Origin: JBDHAC01 sp039589195
GTDB taxonomy: Bacteria > Gemmatimonadota > Gemmatimonadetes > Palauibacterales > Palauibacteraceae
Length of the DNA: 55,752 nt
Direction of reading: 5' to 3'
Assembly (NCBI GenBank): GCA_039589195.1
Contig: JBDHHV010000036.1
Coordinates: 1-55,752 of the forward strand
The notes beneath the pieces are model-generated. The model had not been told where the DNA came from, made no database searches, and saw only the letters and a list, made by a program, of their open reading frames with translations. The number at the start of each line of letters is the position of its first letter. The stretch's first letter is position 1. Made by a program: the position numbers and the translations under genes. Shown here one piece after another: positions 24,155 to 33,212 of the stretch.

Positions 24155-25185
24155 CACGGAAGCTCGACCCGGAAGATCTCGAACAGCTGGATCGGCTCCT
24201 CGGCGCCCAACCCCGAGAAGTGCGGGTTCACGGCGTAGACGGCATCGCCCCGCAGGGCCGCGGTCGTGGGTTGTGATGGGGTCGACGCCCGCGCAGCGAC
24301 CTCGGCCGTGCTCCACCCGTCGCCACTGCTGAGGACGATGACCTCCGCCACGGGCGACCCGTCTTCGGCCACGGAGCTTCCGACCACCACGAGCGCGCCG
24401 TCGGGGTGCAGGGCAAGCCCATCAGCGATGATCGGCTCGCTGAGCGTCACCTCGCTGAGCTCGCCGGGGGCGTCGAGCGGGACGCGGACCAGCGACTGCG
24501 CGTCCATGACGGACGCCAGCAGGTATCCGCCGGGGTGGTAGTCGATTCCGTTCAACCGAGAGAGGCGCTCGTCCTCGACGAGCACCGTCGCGTTACCGTC
24601 GAGGTCGACTCGATAGATAACGGGCGAGAACGTGTCGGTGACGTACGCGGTCCCGTCGAGTCCGACGGTCACATCGTTGGCGAAGTGTCGAACGTCGGGC
24701 ACGAGGGCGCCGAGATCGACCATGTGCAGCCGAGCTCCGCTGCCGAGGTCGTAGATGCCGAGCTTCGCCTGACCCGGGAATTCAGGATCCTGGAAGACCC
24801 CCAGGTCCGAATTCGCGACTAGCAGTCGACCGTTCGCGGCGTCAATGTGAATCCCGATCGAGCCGACCAAGTCCTCATCCTCGATGAACGGGCCATGGCT
24901 CCCGTCGTCTCTCACCTCCGTGATGGTGCCCATCGTCACTGACCCGACCAGGAAGCGTCCCGCCGTCGCGTCGTATTCGACACCCTCCGGGTGCAGGGCC
25001 GGCACAGCGATGCGGAGCGTGTCCGGCAGGACAGCCTGGATGGCGTCGGCCTCTCCAGCATCCGGTTCGGCATCCGGTGGGGGCCCGCAAGCGAGTCCCG
25101 GCGGAAGGCATAGCACGAGGAGCCCGGCCGTGCAGGCGCGGGTCATCGAGCGAGATCGGGTCGGGTCTGAATAGAGGCGTCCCAT
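24154..25185 (-). CDS. SMP-30/gluconolactonase-like beta-propeller lipoprotein inside the paa operon
   Basis: 343 residues from ATG 25185 (AGGAC 10 bases upstream); an internal ATG at 25146 also leaves the signal peptide. LLVLCLPPGLAC gives a lipobox, so it is exported and anchored. The mature part has repeated blades such as VEYDATAGRFLVGSVTMGTI, DLVGSIGIHIDAANGRLLVA, and HFANDVTVGLDGTAYVTDTF, with LNGIDYHPGGYLLASVMDAQ: the SMP-30/YvrE-type six-blade propeller that in relatives hydrolyses lactones or binds calcium. It lies between paaA and paaD, with its stop overlapping the paaD start. A role in phenylacetate metabolism is not established. Confidence 0.8.
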   Translation of the reverse strand: MGRLYSDPTRSRSMTRACTAGLLVLCLPPGLACGPPPDAEPDAGEADAIQAVLPDTLRIAVPALHPEGVEYDATAGRFLVGSVTMGTITEVRDDGSHGPFIEDEDLVGSIGIHIDAANGRLLVANSDLGVFQDPEFPGQAKLGIYDLGSGARLHMVDLGALVPDVRHFANDVTVGLDGTAYVTDTFSPVIYRVDLDGNATVLVEDERLSRLNGIDYHPGGYLLASVMDAQSLVRVPLDAPGELSEVTLSEPIIADGLALHPDGALVVVGSSVAEDGSPVAEVIVLSSGDGWSTAEVAARASTPSQPTTAALRGDAVYAVNPHFSGLGAEEPIQLFEIFRVELP

Positions 25186-25225
25186 GCGTGTGTCCTGGTG
25201 GCTAGAGGGCTGTTCCAGCCGCCTG

Positions 25226-26164
25226 CTAGGCGGCGAGCAACTGCTCGACATCGTACCGGCTCCTCCTCACTGACTCGACGTACTCTTCATTCATCGGCCC
25301 GCGACCCTTCCAACGCTCGAACACCTCGGACCAGCTGATCGGCTCGTCGAACAGCCACCGTTTGGCGTCCGGGTCGTACTGGCAGGGGAAATCGAAATCG
25401 AGCTCGACTTTGTCCGTATCCCCGTTCAAGTGCGCGGGCACGCTGACCCCGATCTCTTCGCAGAGCGGGATCAGGGCCTTGAGCCAGGTCTGCCGGAGCT
25501 GGTCATTGGTCATGCCCTTGAGCTTGAATTCGAGCTGGGCATTGTGGCGCTTCTTGTCATCCGGCATCCCGAACCACTCCGCGCCCATCGGGAACATCCA
25601 ATCGACCGCGCGCTGCACGGCCTCCTTGCCTTCGCCGCCGCCCTTGCACAGGCGTCGCATCCACACCTCGCCGTGCCGCAGGTGGAAGTTCTCCTCCATC
25701 GCGACTTTGACGAGGCCACGCTTCAAGGGCCCGTAGCTCGTGTTACGGTGCACGTCACCCAACAACGTGATCCCGGCCCGATCGTACAGCCCGTGGGCCG
25801 TGACGAGCTCGGCCCAGTTCTCGAGCGGCTGGTCGAAACCGTACGGGTGCTTGAACTTCTCGGGCGGGCGCTCGTAGAGGAGCCAGTGACGGTCGATCCC
25901 GAGGTCTTCCAGCAGACGATATGCGATGTTCGCGTGCCCGAGCTCGTCCTGAATGATCGCGGTCGCCGAGACCATCGTATTGGTCGAGGGCGCATCCCGA
26001 GTGGCGTTGAAGTACGCCGGCGCGCTGATCAGCTCGGTGTCGCCTTGCACGGTCAGCTGCGTGATCAGCGCCGTCTTGTAGGCCTCCGTCATGTCCTCCT
26101 CGGACTCGACGATGAACCCATCGTGGACCTTCCGTTGCAGCTCATCGTCCGTGAATCGACCCAT
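25226..26164 (-). CDS. paaA: 1,2-phenylacetyl-CoA epoxidase catalytic subunit PaaA
   Basis: 312 residues, AAGGAGG before ATG 26164. Ferritin-like carboxylate di-iron protein: AIIQDELGHANIAYRLLEDL provides one iron helix and VKVAMEENFHLRHGEVWMRR the EExxH helix. It inserts one oxygen atom into the ring of phenylacetyl-CoA using electrons normally supplied by PaaE. It is the first gene of the operon at 26164-22290. Length agrees with E. coli PaaA (309). No paaE is visible in the window. Confidence 0.96.
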   Translation of the reverse strand: MGRFTDDELQRKVHDGFIVESEEDMTEAYKTALITQLTVQGDTELISAPAYFNATRDAPSTNTMVSATAIIQDELGHANIAYRLLEDLGIDRHWLLYERPPEKFKHPYGFDQPLENWAELVTAHGLYDRAGITLLGDVHRNTSYGPLKRGLVKVAMEENFHLRHGEVWMRRLCKGGGEGKEAVQRAVDWMFPMGAEWFGMPDDKKRHNAQLEFKLKGMTNDQLRQTWLKALIPLCEEIGVSVPAHLNGDTDKVELDFDFPCQYDPDAKRWLFDEPISWSEVFERWKGRGPMNEEYVESVRRSRYDVEQLLAA

Positions 26165-26316
26165 CCTTCGTGGCCTCCTTTTTCGAGCGGGGGGTGCAAT
26201 CTAGCGGAGGCCCCGACCGGGAGAAACCAACCGGAAGGGGCGGCTATGGTGGCGCGTGGCCGAGCCGGCCATTTTGCGAGCCCTGCAGGAGATCCACCCT
26301 ATGGATGGAGGACTCG

Positions 26317-27111
26317 ATGTCCGATGTGAGAGGCCAATTCGTCTGGTACGACTTGATGACCACGGATCCGGGCGCCGCAAGGGATTTCTATCAAGACATC
26401 ATCGGCTGGGGGACCCAGGCGTGGGAGGGGAGTGAGACCCCTTACACGATGTGGACCGTCGCAGACAGACCGGTCGGTGGGGTGATGGAGCTCCCCGAAG
26501 AGGCCCGGGCCGGGGGAGCACCACCCCATTGGCTGCCTTATGTCGGGACGCCGGATGTGGGTGCCACCCTCGCCCGAGCGACCGAGCTCGGGGGGACGGT
26601 CTACGTGCCCCCCACCGACATCCCCGACGTAGGCCAATTCGCAGTCCTCGCGGATCCCCAGGGCGCGGTCTTCGCGGTGTTCAAGCCCGCTGGCGAACAC
26701 CCCACGCCGCCAGGTCCGGGGCAGAACGGTGATTTCTCCTGGCACGAGTTGGCGACGACCGACTACGAGGCCGCGTTCACCTTCTACCAAGACCTGTTCG
26801 GCTGGGAGAAGACGGACGCGATGGATATGGGGGAAGCCGGCATGTACCAGATGTACGGGTTGCCGGGATCCGAGCACCCTCTGGGCGGGATGTTCAGCAA
26901 GCCTCCCGAGATGCCTGGCCCGGCGGCGTGGCTGTGCTACACGACGGTGGCCGATGTGACACCGGCTTCTGAGCGCGTGAAGGAACTCGGCGGGCAGGTC
27001 CTGAACGGGCCGATGGAGGTACCGGGCGGAGACATGATCGCCGCCTGCATGGACCCACAGGGCGCCATGTTCGCGCTTCACTCGGCAGGAAACGGCAGCG
27101 AAGCAGGCTGA
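26317..27111 (+). CDS. VOC-family protein with two glyoxalase/bleomycin-resistance domains
   Basis: 264 residues from ATG 26317 (GGAGG 8 bases upstream); upstream ATGs lack a proper site. Two copies of the fold: domain 1 (about 5-120) begins FVWYDLMTTDPGAARDFYQD, domain 2 (about 135-255) begins FSWHELATTDYEAAFTFYQD. Each has AxFYxxxxGW and a terminal DPQGAxFA stretch. These cytosolic proteins bind small molecules or divalent metals; similar tandem forms are annotated as hydroxylases or glyoxalase-like proteins without proven activity. Divergent from paaA. Confidence 0.85.
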   Translation: MSDVRGQFVWYDLMTTDPGAARDFYQDIIGWGTQAWEGSETPYTMWTVADRPVGGVMELPEEARAGGAPPHWLPYVGTPDVGATLARATELGGTVYVPPTDIPDVGQFAVLADPQGAVFAVFKPAGEHPTPPGPGQNGDFSWHELATTDYEAAFTFYQDLFGWEKTDAMDMGEAGMYQMYGLPGSEHPLGGMFSKPPEMPGPAAWLCYTTVADVTPASERVKELGGQVLNGPMEVPGGDMIAACMDPQGAMFALHSAGNGSEAG

Positions 27112-27136
27112 TCCGAGGAGCCTCAGCTACGGTTCC

Positions 27137-28108
27137 TCAGGAGGTCTCCGGAGGGGAATCGGATTCGGGAGCGCGACTCAGCGAGACTACGCCGCCCGCG
27201 AAACGGATTTCCAGTTCATCTGTTCGCACCTCGAACCCGAGGGCCGAGCCGAGGCTCATGATGAGGCGCTGTTCGAAGTCCGTGCGAGCCGGCTCGCACG
27301 CCCTGCGTGTAATCGCGATGCCGGAGAATTTGATTCCACCCGCGTTGGTGGCCTGGTAGCTACCCAGCAACCGGTTGCAGCAGGTCGAGCCGAACAGTCG
27401 TCCTGAAGAGCCATCCACGTCCCGCAGCTCCTCCACGAAGGAGAGCTGGGGAGGGTCGCCGGTCGAGTTTGCGGCCATGGCGGGCGCCTCGCGGGCGCGG
27501 ATCGAGACGATCGTCCACACACCAGCCGTGAGGGCGTATGTCGAATCCCGTGGTGACTCGGATGGCGCGCTCTCGCCCGACGCGGGGCTCGCCGCCGGAA
27601 GCAGGCCTCGATTCGTGAGCACGAACTCGGTCGTGATGGGAACGGATGGCCGGACGGTGATGAACTGACCGGGCTGTTGAACCAACAGATCCGCTTCAAT
27701 CACTCCGTCGTCGATGCGTAACGCTCTGACCTCGATCCTATCACCGAGCAACCGGGTCGAGACATCGCGCGTCTCACGCCCGTCGCTAAGGAGCGCGTGC
27801 AACCGATAGAAGGTCTCGGTCCCACCCGGTTGCTCGACCAGCACGGCGACCGCGTCCTCGATGCCGTCACCGTCCAGATCCCCTGTCGCGAACTCCTCGA
27901 GAGCGATAAGCAGCTCGGAGGTCGGACCCGCCGCAGGCCGGTACTCACCCTCCGCCAGCGTGACGACGCCCTCATCCGTCCACTCGGAGAGGTAGGTGGC
28001 ATTGAGGATTGCTTCCGCGCTCGTCGGAGCTGGGGATCGGTCGCACGCGGTCGCGAAGGCGACTGCGGCGGCCGCTGACAGCCAACGTCCCGAGCCCCGA
28101 CCCGAGCG
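27137..28108 (-). CDS. META-domain lipoprotein without a visible start codon
   Basis: The frame is open from the pruA stop to 27137. The signal peptide reads about RWLSAAAAVAFATAC with the lipobox Cys codon at 28043-28045, followed by DRSPAPTSAEA. The C-terminal part has SFVEELRDVDGSSGRLFGST, CCNRLLGSYQATNAGG and RRACEPARTDFEQRLIMSL, the META/HslJ pattern. AAAGGAGGT (28112-28120) is a strong ribosome site, yet no in-frame ATG, GTG or TTG follows before the signal peptide. The end coordinate 28108 is therefore a guess. GTG 27844 would delete the signal. Possible causes are a base error, a mutated start or a rare start. Confidence 0.6.
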   Translation of the reverse strand, partial: RSGRGSGRWLSAAAAVAFATACDRSPAPTSAEAILNATYLSEWTDEGVVTLAEGEYRPAAGPTSELLIALEEFATGDLDGDGIEDAVAVLVEQPGGTETFYRLHALLSDGRETRDVSTRLLGDRIEVRALRIDDGVIEADLLVQQPGQFITVRPSVPITTEFVLTNRGLLPAASPASGESAPSESPRDSTYALTAGVWTIVSIRAREAPAMAANSTGDPPQLSFVEELRDVDGSSGRLFGSTCCNRLLGSYQATNAGGIKFSGIAITRRACEPARTDFEQRLIMSLGSALGFEVRTDELEIRFAGGVVSLSRAPESDSPPETS

Positions 28109-28138
28109 CCGACCTCCTTTGATCGGACCTATCCGTGT

Positions 28139-29857
28139 CTACTCCCCCGCCATGAAGGGATACGTGTAATCCTGCGGCGGCACGAACGTCTCCTTGATGG
28201 AGCGTGGGGAGACCCAGCGTAGCAGGTTCAGGATCGACCCCGCCTTGTCGTTCGTCCCGCTCGCGCGCCCGCCTCCGAACGGCTGCTGGCCGACGACCGC
28301 CCCCGTGGGCTTGTCGTTGATGTAGAAGTTGCCCGCCGTATGCCGGAGGGCCGCCGTCGCCTCGCGGATCACCTCTCGATCGTTTGCGAACACACCCCCC
28401 GTGAGCGCGTAGGGTGAGGTCTCGTCCACGAGCTCGAGAGTCTCCTTCCACGCCTCCGGACGATACACGTGCATGGTCATGACCGGTCCGAAGATCTCGT
28501 CGCACATGAGCTTGTGCTTCGGGTTCTCGGCCAGGACGAGCGTGGGCTCGATGAAGAACCCCGCGGAATCGTCGCACCCTCCCCCTGCGAGGATCTCGCT
28601 GTCTTCGGAGGCGCGGGCGTATTCGATGTACTCCTTGATCGATTCGAATGCCGGCCGGTCGATGATGGCGGCGACGAAGTTACGGAAATCGGAGGGATCG
28701 CCCATCCGAATCTCCTCCATCATCGCGAGCACGCGGTCGCGCACGTCCTCCCACATCGTGGAGGGCACGTAGGTCCGCGCGGCCGCGCTGCATTTCTGAC
28801 CCTGGTATTCGAAGGCGCCGCGCACGATGGCCACGGCGAGCGCCTGCGGATCGGCGGTCTCGTGCGCGAGGATGAAGTTCTTACCGCCCGTCTCACCCAC
28901 CAAACGCGGGTACGAGCGGTAGCTTTCCAACCTCTCCGCGACCTGCCTCCACAGCGTCTGGAACGTCCACGTGGACCCCGTGAAGTGGATCCCCGCCAGC
29001 TCAGGGCTCGACACCAACGGCTCGCCGATCTTCCCCGAGGATCCGGGCAGGTAGTTGATCACGCCCGGAGGCAACCCCGCCTCCTCGAGCACACGCATCG
29101 TATAGTAACCGGACAGGATCGCGGTGGTCGCCGGCTTCCAGATCACGGAGTTGCCCATGATCGCCGGCGCGGTGGTGAGGTTTCCTCCGATCGCCGTGAA
29201 GTTGAACGGGCTGATCGCCCACACGTAGCCCTCGAGCGGACGGTGATCCATCCGGTTCCACACGCCGGGCGAGGACGCCGGTTGCTGCTCGTGTACGCGG
29301 GTCGCGAAGTAGCTGTTGAAGCGCCAGAAATCGATCATCTCGCAGGCGGAGTCGATCTCGGCCTGGTAGACGGTCTTGCTCTGCCCGAGCATGGTCGCGG
29401 CATTCAATCGCGCACGCCAAGGTCCGGACAGTAGATCCGCCGCCCGCAACAGGACGGCGACCCGGTCCTCCAACGGCCAGCTGGACCACTCCTGCCACCC
29501 TTCGCGGGCGGCTTCGATCGCCCGGGCGCACTCCGCGGCGCCGGCCATGTGCGAGTGGGCCAACACGTGGCCGTGGTCATGAGGCATCACCACATCGTGG
29601 AGATTGCCCGTGTGCACGTCCTCTCCACCAATGATCAGGGGGATTTCGACGATGTCACCACTCTGACGCTCGAGCTCGGTCTTGAGCTCTTCGCGCTCCG
29701 GGCTCCCCGGTGCATAATCGAAGACGGGCTCGTTTTCGGGTACGGGGGTTTGGAAGCGTCCCTGGGGGTGAGCCAAACGGGTGGGCTCCTCTCCGCCGGG
29801 AAGCTCCTCGTCGGCCGTCGGCTCAGTGGCCGGGCGGCTGGCGGTCACCGTCTCCAT
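28139..29857 (-). CDS. pruA: L-glutamate gamma-semialdehyde (P5C) dehydrogenase
   Basis: 572 residues from ATG 29857 (AGGAGG upstream); a longer frame lacks support. Oxidises proline-derived glutamate semialdehyde to glutamate with NAD. EPVFDYAPGSPEREELKTEL matches the start of ALDH4A1-type P5C dehydrogenases. YVWAISPFNFTAIGGNLTTA, then LVGETGGKNFILAH with the catalytic Glu region and GAFEYQGQKCSAAARTYVPS with the nucleophilic Cys, are typical. The C-terminus has QQPFGGGRASGTNDKAGS. No proline dehydrogenase gene is nearby. Divergent from the thioredoxin-like gene. Confidence 0.95.
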   Translation of the reverse strand: METVTASRPATEPTADEELPGGEEPTRLAHPQGRFQTPVPENEPVFDYAPGSPEREELKTELERQSGDIVEIPLIIGGEDVHTGNLHDVVMPHDHGHVLAHSHMAGAAECARAIEAAREGWQEWSSWPLEDRVAVLLRAADLLSGPWRARLNAATMLGQSKTVYQAEIDSACEMIDFWRFNSYFATRVHEQQPASSPGVWNRMDHRPLEGYVWAISPFNFTAIGGNLTTAPAIMGNSVIWKPATTAILSGYYTMRVLEEAGLPPGVINYLPGSSGKIGEPLVSSPELAGIHFTGSTWTFQTLWRQVAERLESYRSYPRLVGETGGKNFILAHETADPQALAVAIVRGAFEYQGQKCSAAARTYVPSTMWEDVRDRVLAMMEEIRMGDPSDFRNFVAAIIDRPAFESIKEYIEYARASEDSEILAGGGCDDSAGFFIEPTLVLAENPKHKLMCDEIFGPVMTMHVYRPEAWKETLELVDETSPYALTGGVFANDREVIREATAALRHTAGNFYINDKPTGAVVGQQPFGGGRASGTNDKAGSILNLLRWVSPRSIKETFVPPQDYTYPFMAGE

Positions 29858-30059
29858 GTGGGCTTCCTCCTGAGTCGTATTTGCGGCATAAGTACGTATG
29901 GTAATGTCGGTTAGCCAGCCCGGGCGCTCCGCCCGGCCGTGGCGCCTGCCAACGGCTCGACCGGTCCGCCGCGGCGGCAGGAACCTCCAATTGTCGACAT
30001 CGTGCTCTGCTGGGCGCACGCCGGGCCATCGAGACCGGCGCGTGGTCGTGCTCCCGGTG

Positions 30060-30065
30060 TATAAT
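30060..30065 (+). promoter_or_regulatory. Candidate -10 box of the thioredoxin-like gene
   Basis: TATAAT lies 24 bases before ATG 30089 and 9 bases before the AGGAG at 30075-30079, a sensible promoter spacing in an otherwise GC-rich gap. No convincing -35 box is seen at the expected distance. Confidence 0.4.
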
Positions 30066-30088
30066 GAATAGTGTAGGAGTTGTCCGCC

Positions 30089-30667
30089 ATGACTGAAACG
30101 CCCGCATCGACATACGGGGATTACTGGGATCGGGGGTACGATTTTCCGACCTATCTGGGCCGGGAGGTGCAGGAGCATTCCGCGTTGTGGAACGAGATGT
30201 ACTGGAAGGCCACACCCCCCGAATGGGCCGTCCGCAAGGCGCGCGAGCTGGGCGGTCATTGGAAGCTGCTCGTCTTGTCCGAAGACTGGTGTGGAGATGC
30301 GTCCAACACGCTTCCGGCCCTCGCTCGCTTCGCCGAGGCGATCCCGGGCATCGAACTTCGCGTCCTGAAGCGCGACGAGAATCCCGAACTAATGGATCGC
30401 TACCTCACGAACGGGTCCCGCTCGATCCCGCTGGCCATCGTACTGGATGAGGCGTACGAGCCCGTGGGCCGTTGGGGGCCGCGACCCGCCGAGCTCCAGG
30501 AGTTCGTCGTGGGCGAGAAACGAGCGGGGCTGAGGGACAAGGCCGACATTTACAGGGACGCCCGCCGTTGGTACGCCCGCGATCGTGGGGAGACCACGCT
30601 TCGCGAGCTGCTGGAGGTCCTGGACAGGACCATCTCCCTGAATCTCGGGCCCGCCGCTCCGTGCTGA
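30089..30667 (+). CDS. Thioredoxin-family protein with a single active-site cysteine
   Basis: 192 residues from ATG 30089, AGGAG 9 bases upstream. An N-terminal helical segment of about 55 residues precedes the fold; LLVLSEDWCGDASNTLPALA carries the active site. CxxC is replaced by WCGDA, so only one cysteine is available. NGSRSIPLAIVLDEAYEPVG supplies the cis-proline (SIP). Such proteins are usually annotated as thioredoxin family; a monothiol or non-redox role is possible. Its end overlaps the proposed GTG of the OmpA-like gene by 7 bases. Confidence 0.8.
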   Translation: MTETPASTYGDYWDRGYDFPTYLGREVQEHSALWNEMYWKATPPEWAVRKARELGGHWKLLVLSEDWCGDASNTLPALARFAEAIPGIELRVLKRDENPELMDRYLTNGSRSIPLAIVLDEAYEPVGRWGPRPAELQEFVVGEKRAGLRDKADIYRDARRWYARDRGETTLRELLEVLDRTISLNLGPAAPC

Positions 30668-32063
30668 GACGCCCGTCCGCCCTCGCTGCCGCGACCATTG
30701 TCGCGATCACGGGCATTCTCCCGATCTCCGCTATCCTGGTCGCTCAGGACGTGGACCCGACGATCGAGTCGGTGGGCTCGCTGCTCGAGGAAGTCCGCCG
30801 CGCGGGCCACCATCTGGTGGCACCGCGACGCTTCGAGCGGGCCGTGGCCCGCCTCGAGGACGCGAGCGCTCGGCGCGAGCGTGGCGACTCTCCCGAGTCG
30901 GTGCGACAGCGGGTCATCGAGGCGAGCGTCGAGCTGCGCGAAGTGCGGCGCCTCGCGGTCTCAGGAGCGGAGTTGTTCGGGTCGGCGTTGGCGGCCCGTG
31001 GGCGAGCGCTGGATGCCGGTGCCCCGGAGCGCGCGGACGCCCTATGGGCCTCCGCCGAGGGTGTCCTCCGGGAGGCAGGACTACGCTTCGAGCGCGACGA
31101 TCGCGAAGACGCCTCTCGGCGTGCGGAACGCGCAGCGTCCTTGTACCGGGAGGCGGCGTTCTCCGCGCGACGCGACGAGCAGCTGGGCACGGCCCTCACG
31201 GCCCGAGCCGCGGCCCTCGGTGCCAGCGCACGCGAGCTGGCACCGGAGACATTCGGCGAGGGAGAGGCCATGCTCGCCCGGGCGGACTCGATTCTGGCGC
31301 GAGGCACGGGCGAGGTCGACGCCGCCAGGCGGTTGGGGGTGGAGGCGGCGACCGCGTTCAGAGCCTGATCCGGGAACACGAGGGCGATCTGGTCGCGCTC
31401 GCGACGGTTCTCGGCCTCGATGTGAGCATCGCCGGGGGCAGCTCGGGCGTGGCCGAGGTGATCGCCGACGAGATCCGACGTCTCTTCGCCGAACGGGACC
31501 GGTTGGAGCGGGAGGGTGCGAATGCCCGGTCCGAGGGAGAGAGGCTTCGCGAGCGCGTGGAGGCGCTGGAGCGGGATCTGACAGCCGCGGAGCGCCGTGA
31601 GGCCGAGACCCTGGCGCGGCTCGGAGAGCGCGAGGACTACGAGCGCAGGCTGCGGGAGGTTCACGCGCTCTTCACCCCCGAGGAAGGCGAGGTCCTCGTT
31701 CGCGGCGACGAGCTGACGTTGAGGCTGTTCCAGCTCACGTTCGAGTCGGGCTCGGATGAGATCCTACGGGAGCATCAACCGATTCTGGCCAAGGTGCAGC
31801 GCGTGCTCGTCCAATTCTCCGAGGCTCCGGTACGGATCGAGGGACACACCGACACGCGCGGGAACGCGGAAGCCAACCGCGCACTCAGCCAACGACGTGC
31901 GATAGCAATCCGTGAGTACCTTCTCGAGAATCTCCCGATCAGCGCGAACCGGCTCGAGGCCACCGGTTATGGGGAGGACCGCCCGATCGCGAGCAACGAG
32001 AACGAAGAAGGTCGCACGCGGAACCGCCGCATCGAGATCGTGCTCACCCTCGACACCCGCTGA
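30661..32063 (+). pseudogene. OmpA-family protein with coiled coils, interrupted by a one-base deletion
   Basis: From GTG 30661, with a signal peptide (ALAAATIVAITGILPISAIL) and a long Ala/Arg/Glu helical region to about 31359, where the frame ends at a TGA (31366-31368). Homology continues in another frame with SLIREHEGDLVALATVLGLD, a coiled coil, and the OmpA C-terminal peptidoglycan-binding domain (VRIEGHTDTRGNAEANRALS, ANRLEATGYGEDRPIASNEN). Adding one base near 31359 gives 467 codons. The protein should tether the outer membrane to peptidoglycan. Deletion versus sequencing error is undecided. Confidence 0.78.
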
Positions 32064-32102
32064 CCTGGGAGGCTGCCGAGCGACCCTGGCCCTTCCAGGA
32101 GG

Positions 32103-32951
32103 CTAGCCCTCGGTTCGCCGGCTCCCGGTTCGCTTCGCGTCGGGTGTAGCGCGTGTGATCGCCCCGTAGCACTCCGGCCATCGATCCTGGATCAGGTCGA
32201 GCTCGTATTCGCCCGCGCGAACCACCTCGCGGGTGGCATCCGCCAGCGAGAGGTCCAGCTCGAGGTGGCATCGCCCCGCTTCGGCGTCTGCCTCGAGCAG
32301 AAGCCGGCCGCTCGGATCCGCCGCGAGGCTGCCGCCTTCGAAACGGACGCCGCGCTCGATTCCCACGCGGTTTACCGCGAAGTAGAACGCGTGGTTCTCG
32401 TAGGCGCGGACCTGCACCACCTCCCGCTTGAGCTCCAGGCGTGGCCAGTTCGTCGGCAGGAGCAGCAGTTGAGCACCCTCGAGTCTCAGTGCGCGGGCGC
32501 TCTCGGGGAAGCTGCCGTCATAACAGATGTGCATCCCGATCCGGCCGAACGGGAGATCGTAGGCCCGGAACGGCTCGGCACCGGGGCGTGTGAACCGGTC
32601 GACCCCGAGACACAAGGTGTGCACCTTCCGATACCGGTCTATGAGACCGTCCGACCCCACGAGCAATGCCGAATTGAAGAGGGCATCCCCATCGCGCTCG
32701 ATCGCACCGCAGACGACCCAGACGCGGAAGTCGGCCGCGGCGCGCGCGATGGCCCCGATCTCGGGACCGTCGGCGGTTACCGCGGAGCCGAGTCCCTCCT
32801 CCAGGCTCTCGAACACGTAGCCCGTGAGTGCCGCCTCGGGGAAAACGATGAGCTCGGCCCCTTCGGCGGCGGCGGTCGCGATCTCGCGCACGATCCGCTC
32901 GACGTTCCGGGATGTGGACCCGAGCTCGGGGGCGAACTGGACCCCACACAC
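32103..32951 (-). CDS. Carbon-nitrogen hydrolase (nitrilase superfamily)
   Basis: 282 residues from GTG 32951 (start inferred because VQFAPELG is normally a few residues from the N-terminus; CTG 32984 overlapping the previous stop is another option). Catalytic triad: Glu39 in IVFPEAALTGY, Lys109 in YRKVHTLCLG, Cys143 in HICYDGSFPE. It hydrolyses a non-peptide C-N bond of an amide or carbamoyl compound. No membrane segment, so cytosolic. Third gene of the 34016-32103 unit. Confidence 0.88.
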   Translation of the reverse strand: MCGVQFAPELGSTSRNVERIVREIATAAAEGAELIVFPEAALTGYVFESLEEGLGSAVTADGPEIGAIARAAADFRVWVVCGAIERDGDALFNSALLVGSDGLIDRYRKVHTLCLGVDRFTRPGAEPFRAYDLPFGRIGMHICYDGSFPESARALRLEGAQLLLLPTNWPRLELKREVVQVRAYENHAFYFAVNRVGIERGVRFEGGSLAADPSGRLLLEADAEAGRCHLELDLSLADATREVVRAGEYELDLIQDRWPECYGAITRATPDAKRTGSRRTEG

Positions 32952-32980
32952 CCGTGCCGGGCGGGTCTCTGAGGAGCTCG

Positions 32981-33208
32981 TCAGCGACCGGTCCAGGGCC
33001 GCTCCGTCCTCAGGGCGGCCGCGATACCCGCGACCACGGTCCCGACCGCGAGACCGATCCCGATCCAGCGGCCGAGCTCCGCCGCTCCTCCTTTCGAGCC
33101 CTCGCGCCACGGACGGATCAGCTCGCGCTGCCAATGACGGACCTCCTGCTCCGCCCGCATGCTGGCGATGTGAAGAACCGCTCCACCTGCTCGACGTAGG
33201 GCGCTCAT
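32981..33208 (-). CDS. Small single-span membrane protein
   Basis: 75 residues from ATG 33208, 4 bases after the FabL-like stop. A basic amphipathic N-terminus (RAEQEVRHWQRELIRPWREG) is followed by a helix LGRWIGIGLAVGTVVAGIAA near the C-terminus. No known family. Its position between the reductase and the nitrilase suggests co-expression only. Confidence 0.6.
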   Translation of the reverse strand: MSALRRAGGAVLHIASMRAEQEVRHWQRELIRPWREGSKGGAAELGRWIGIGLAVGTVVAGIAAALRTERPWTGR

Positions 33209-33212
33209 CTCG

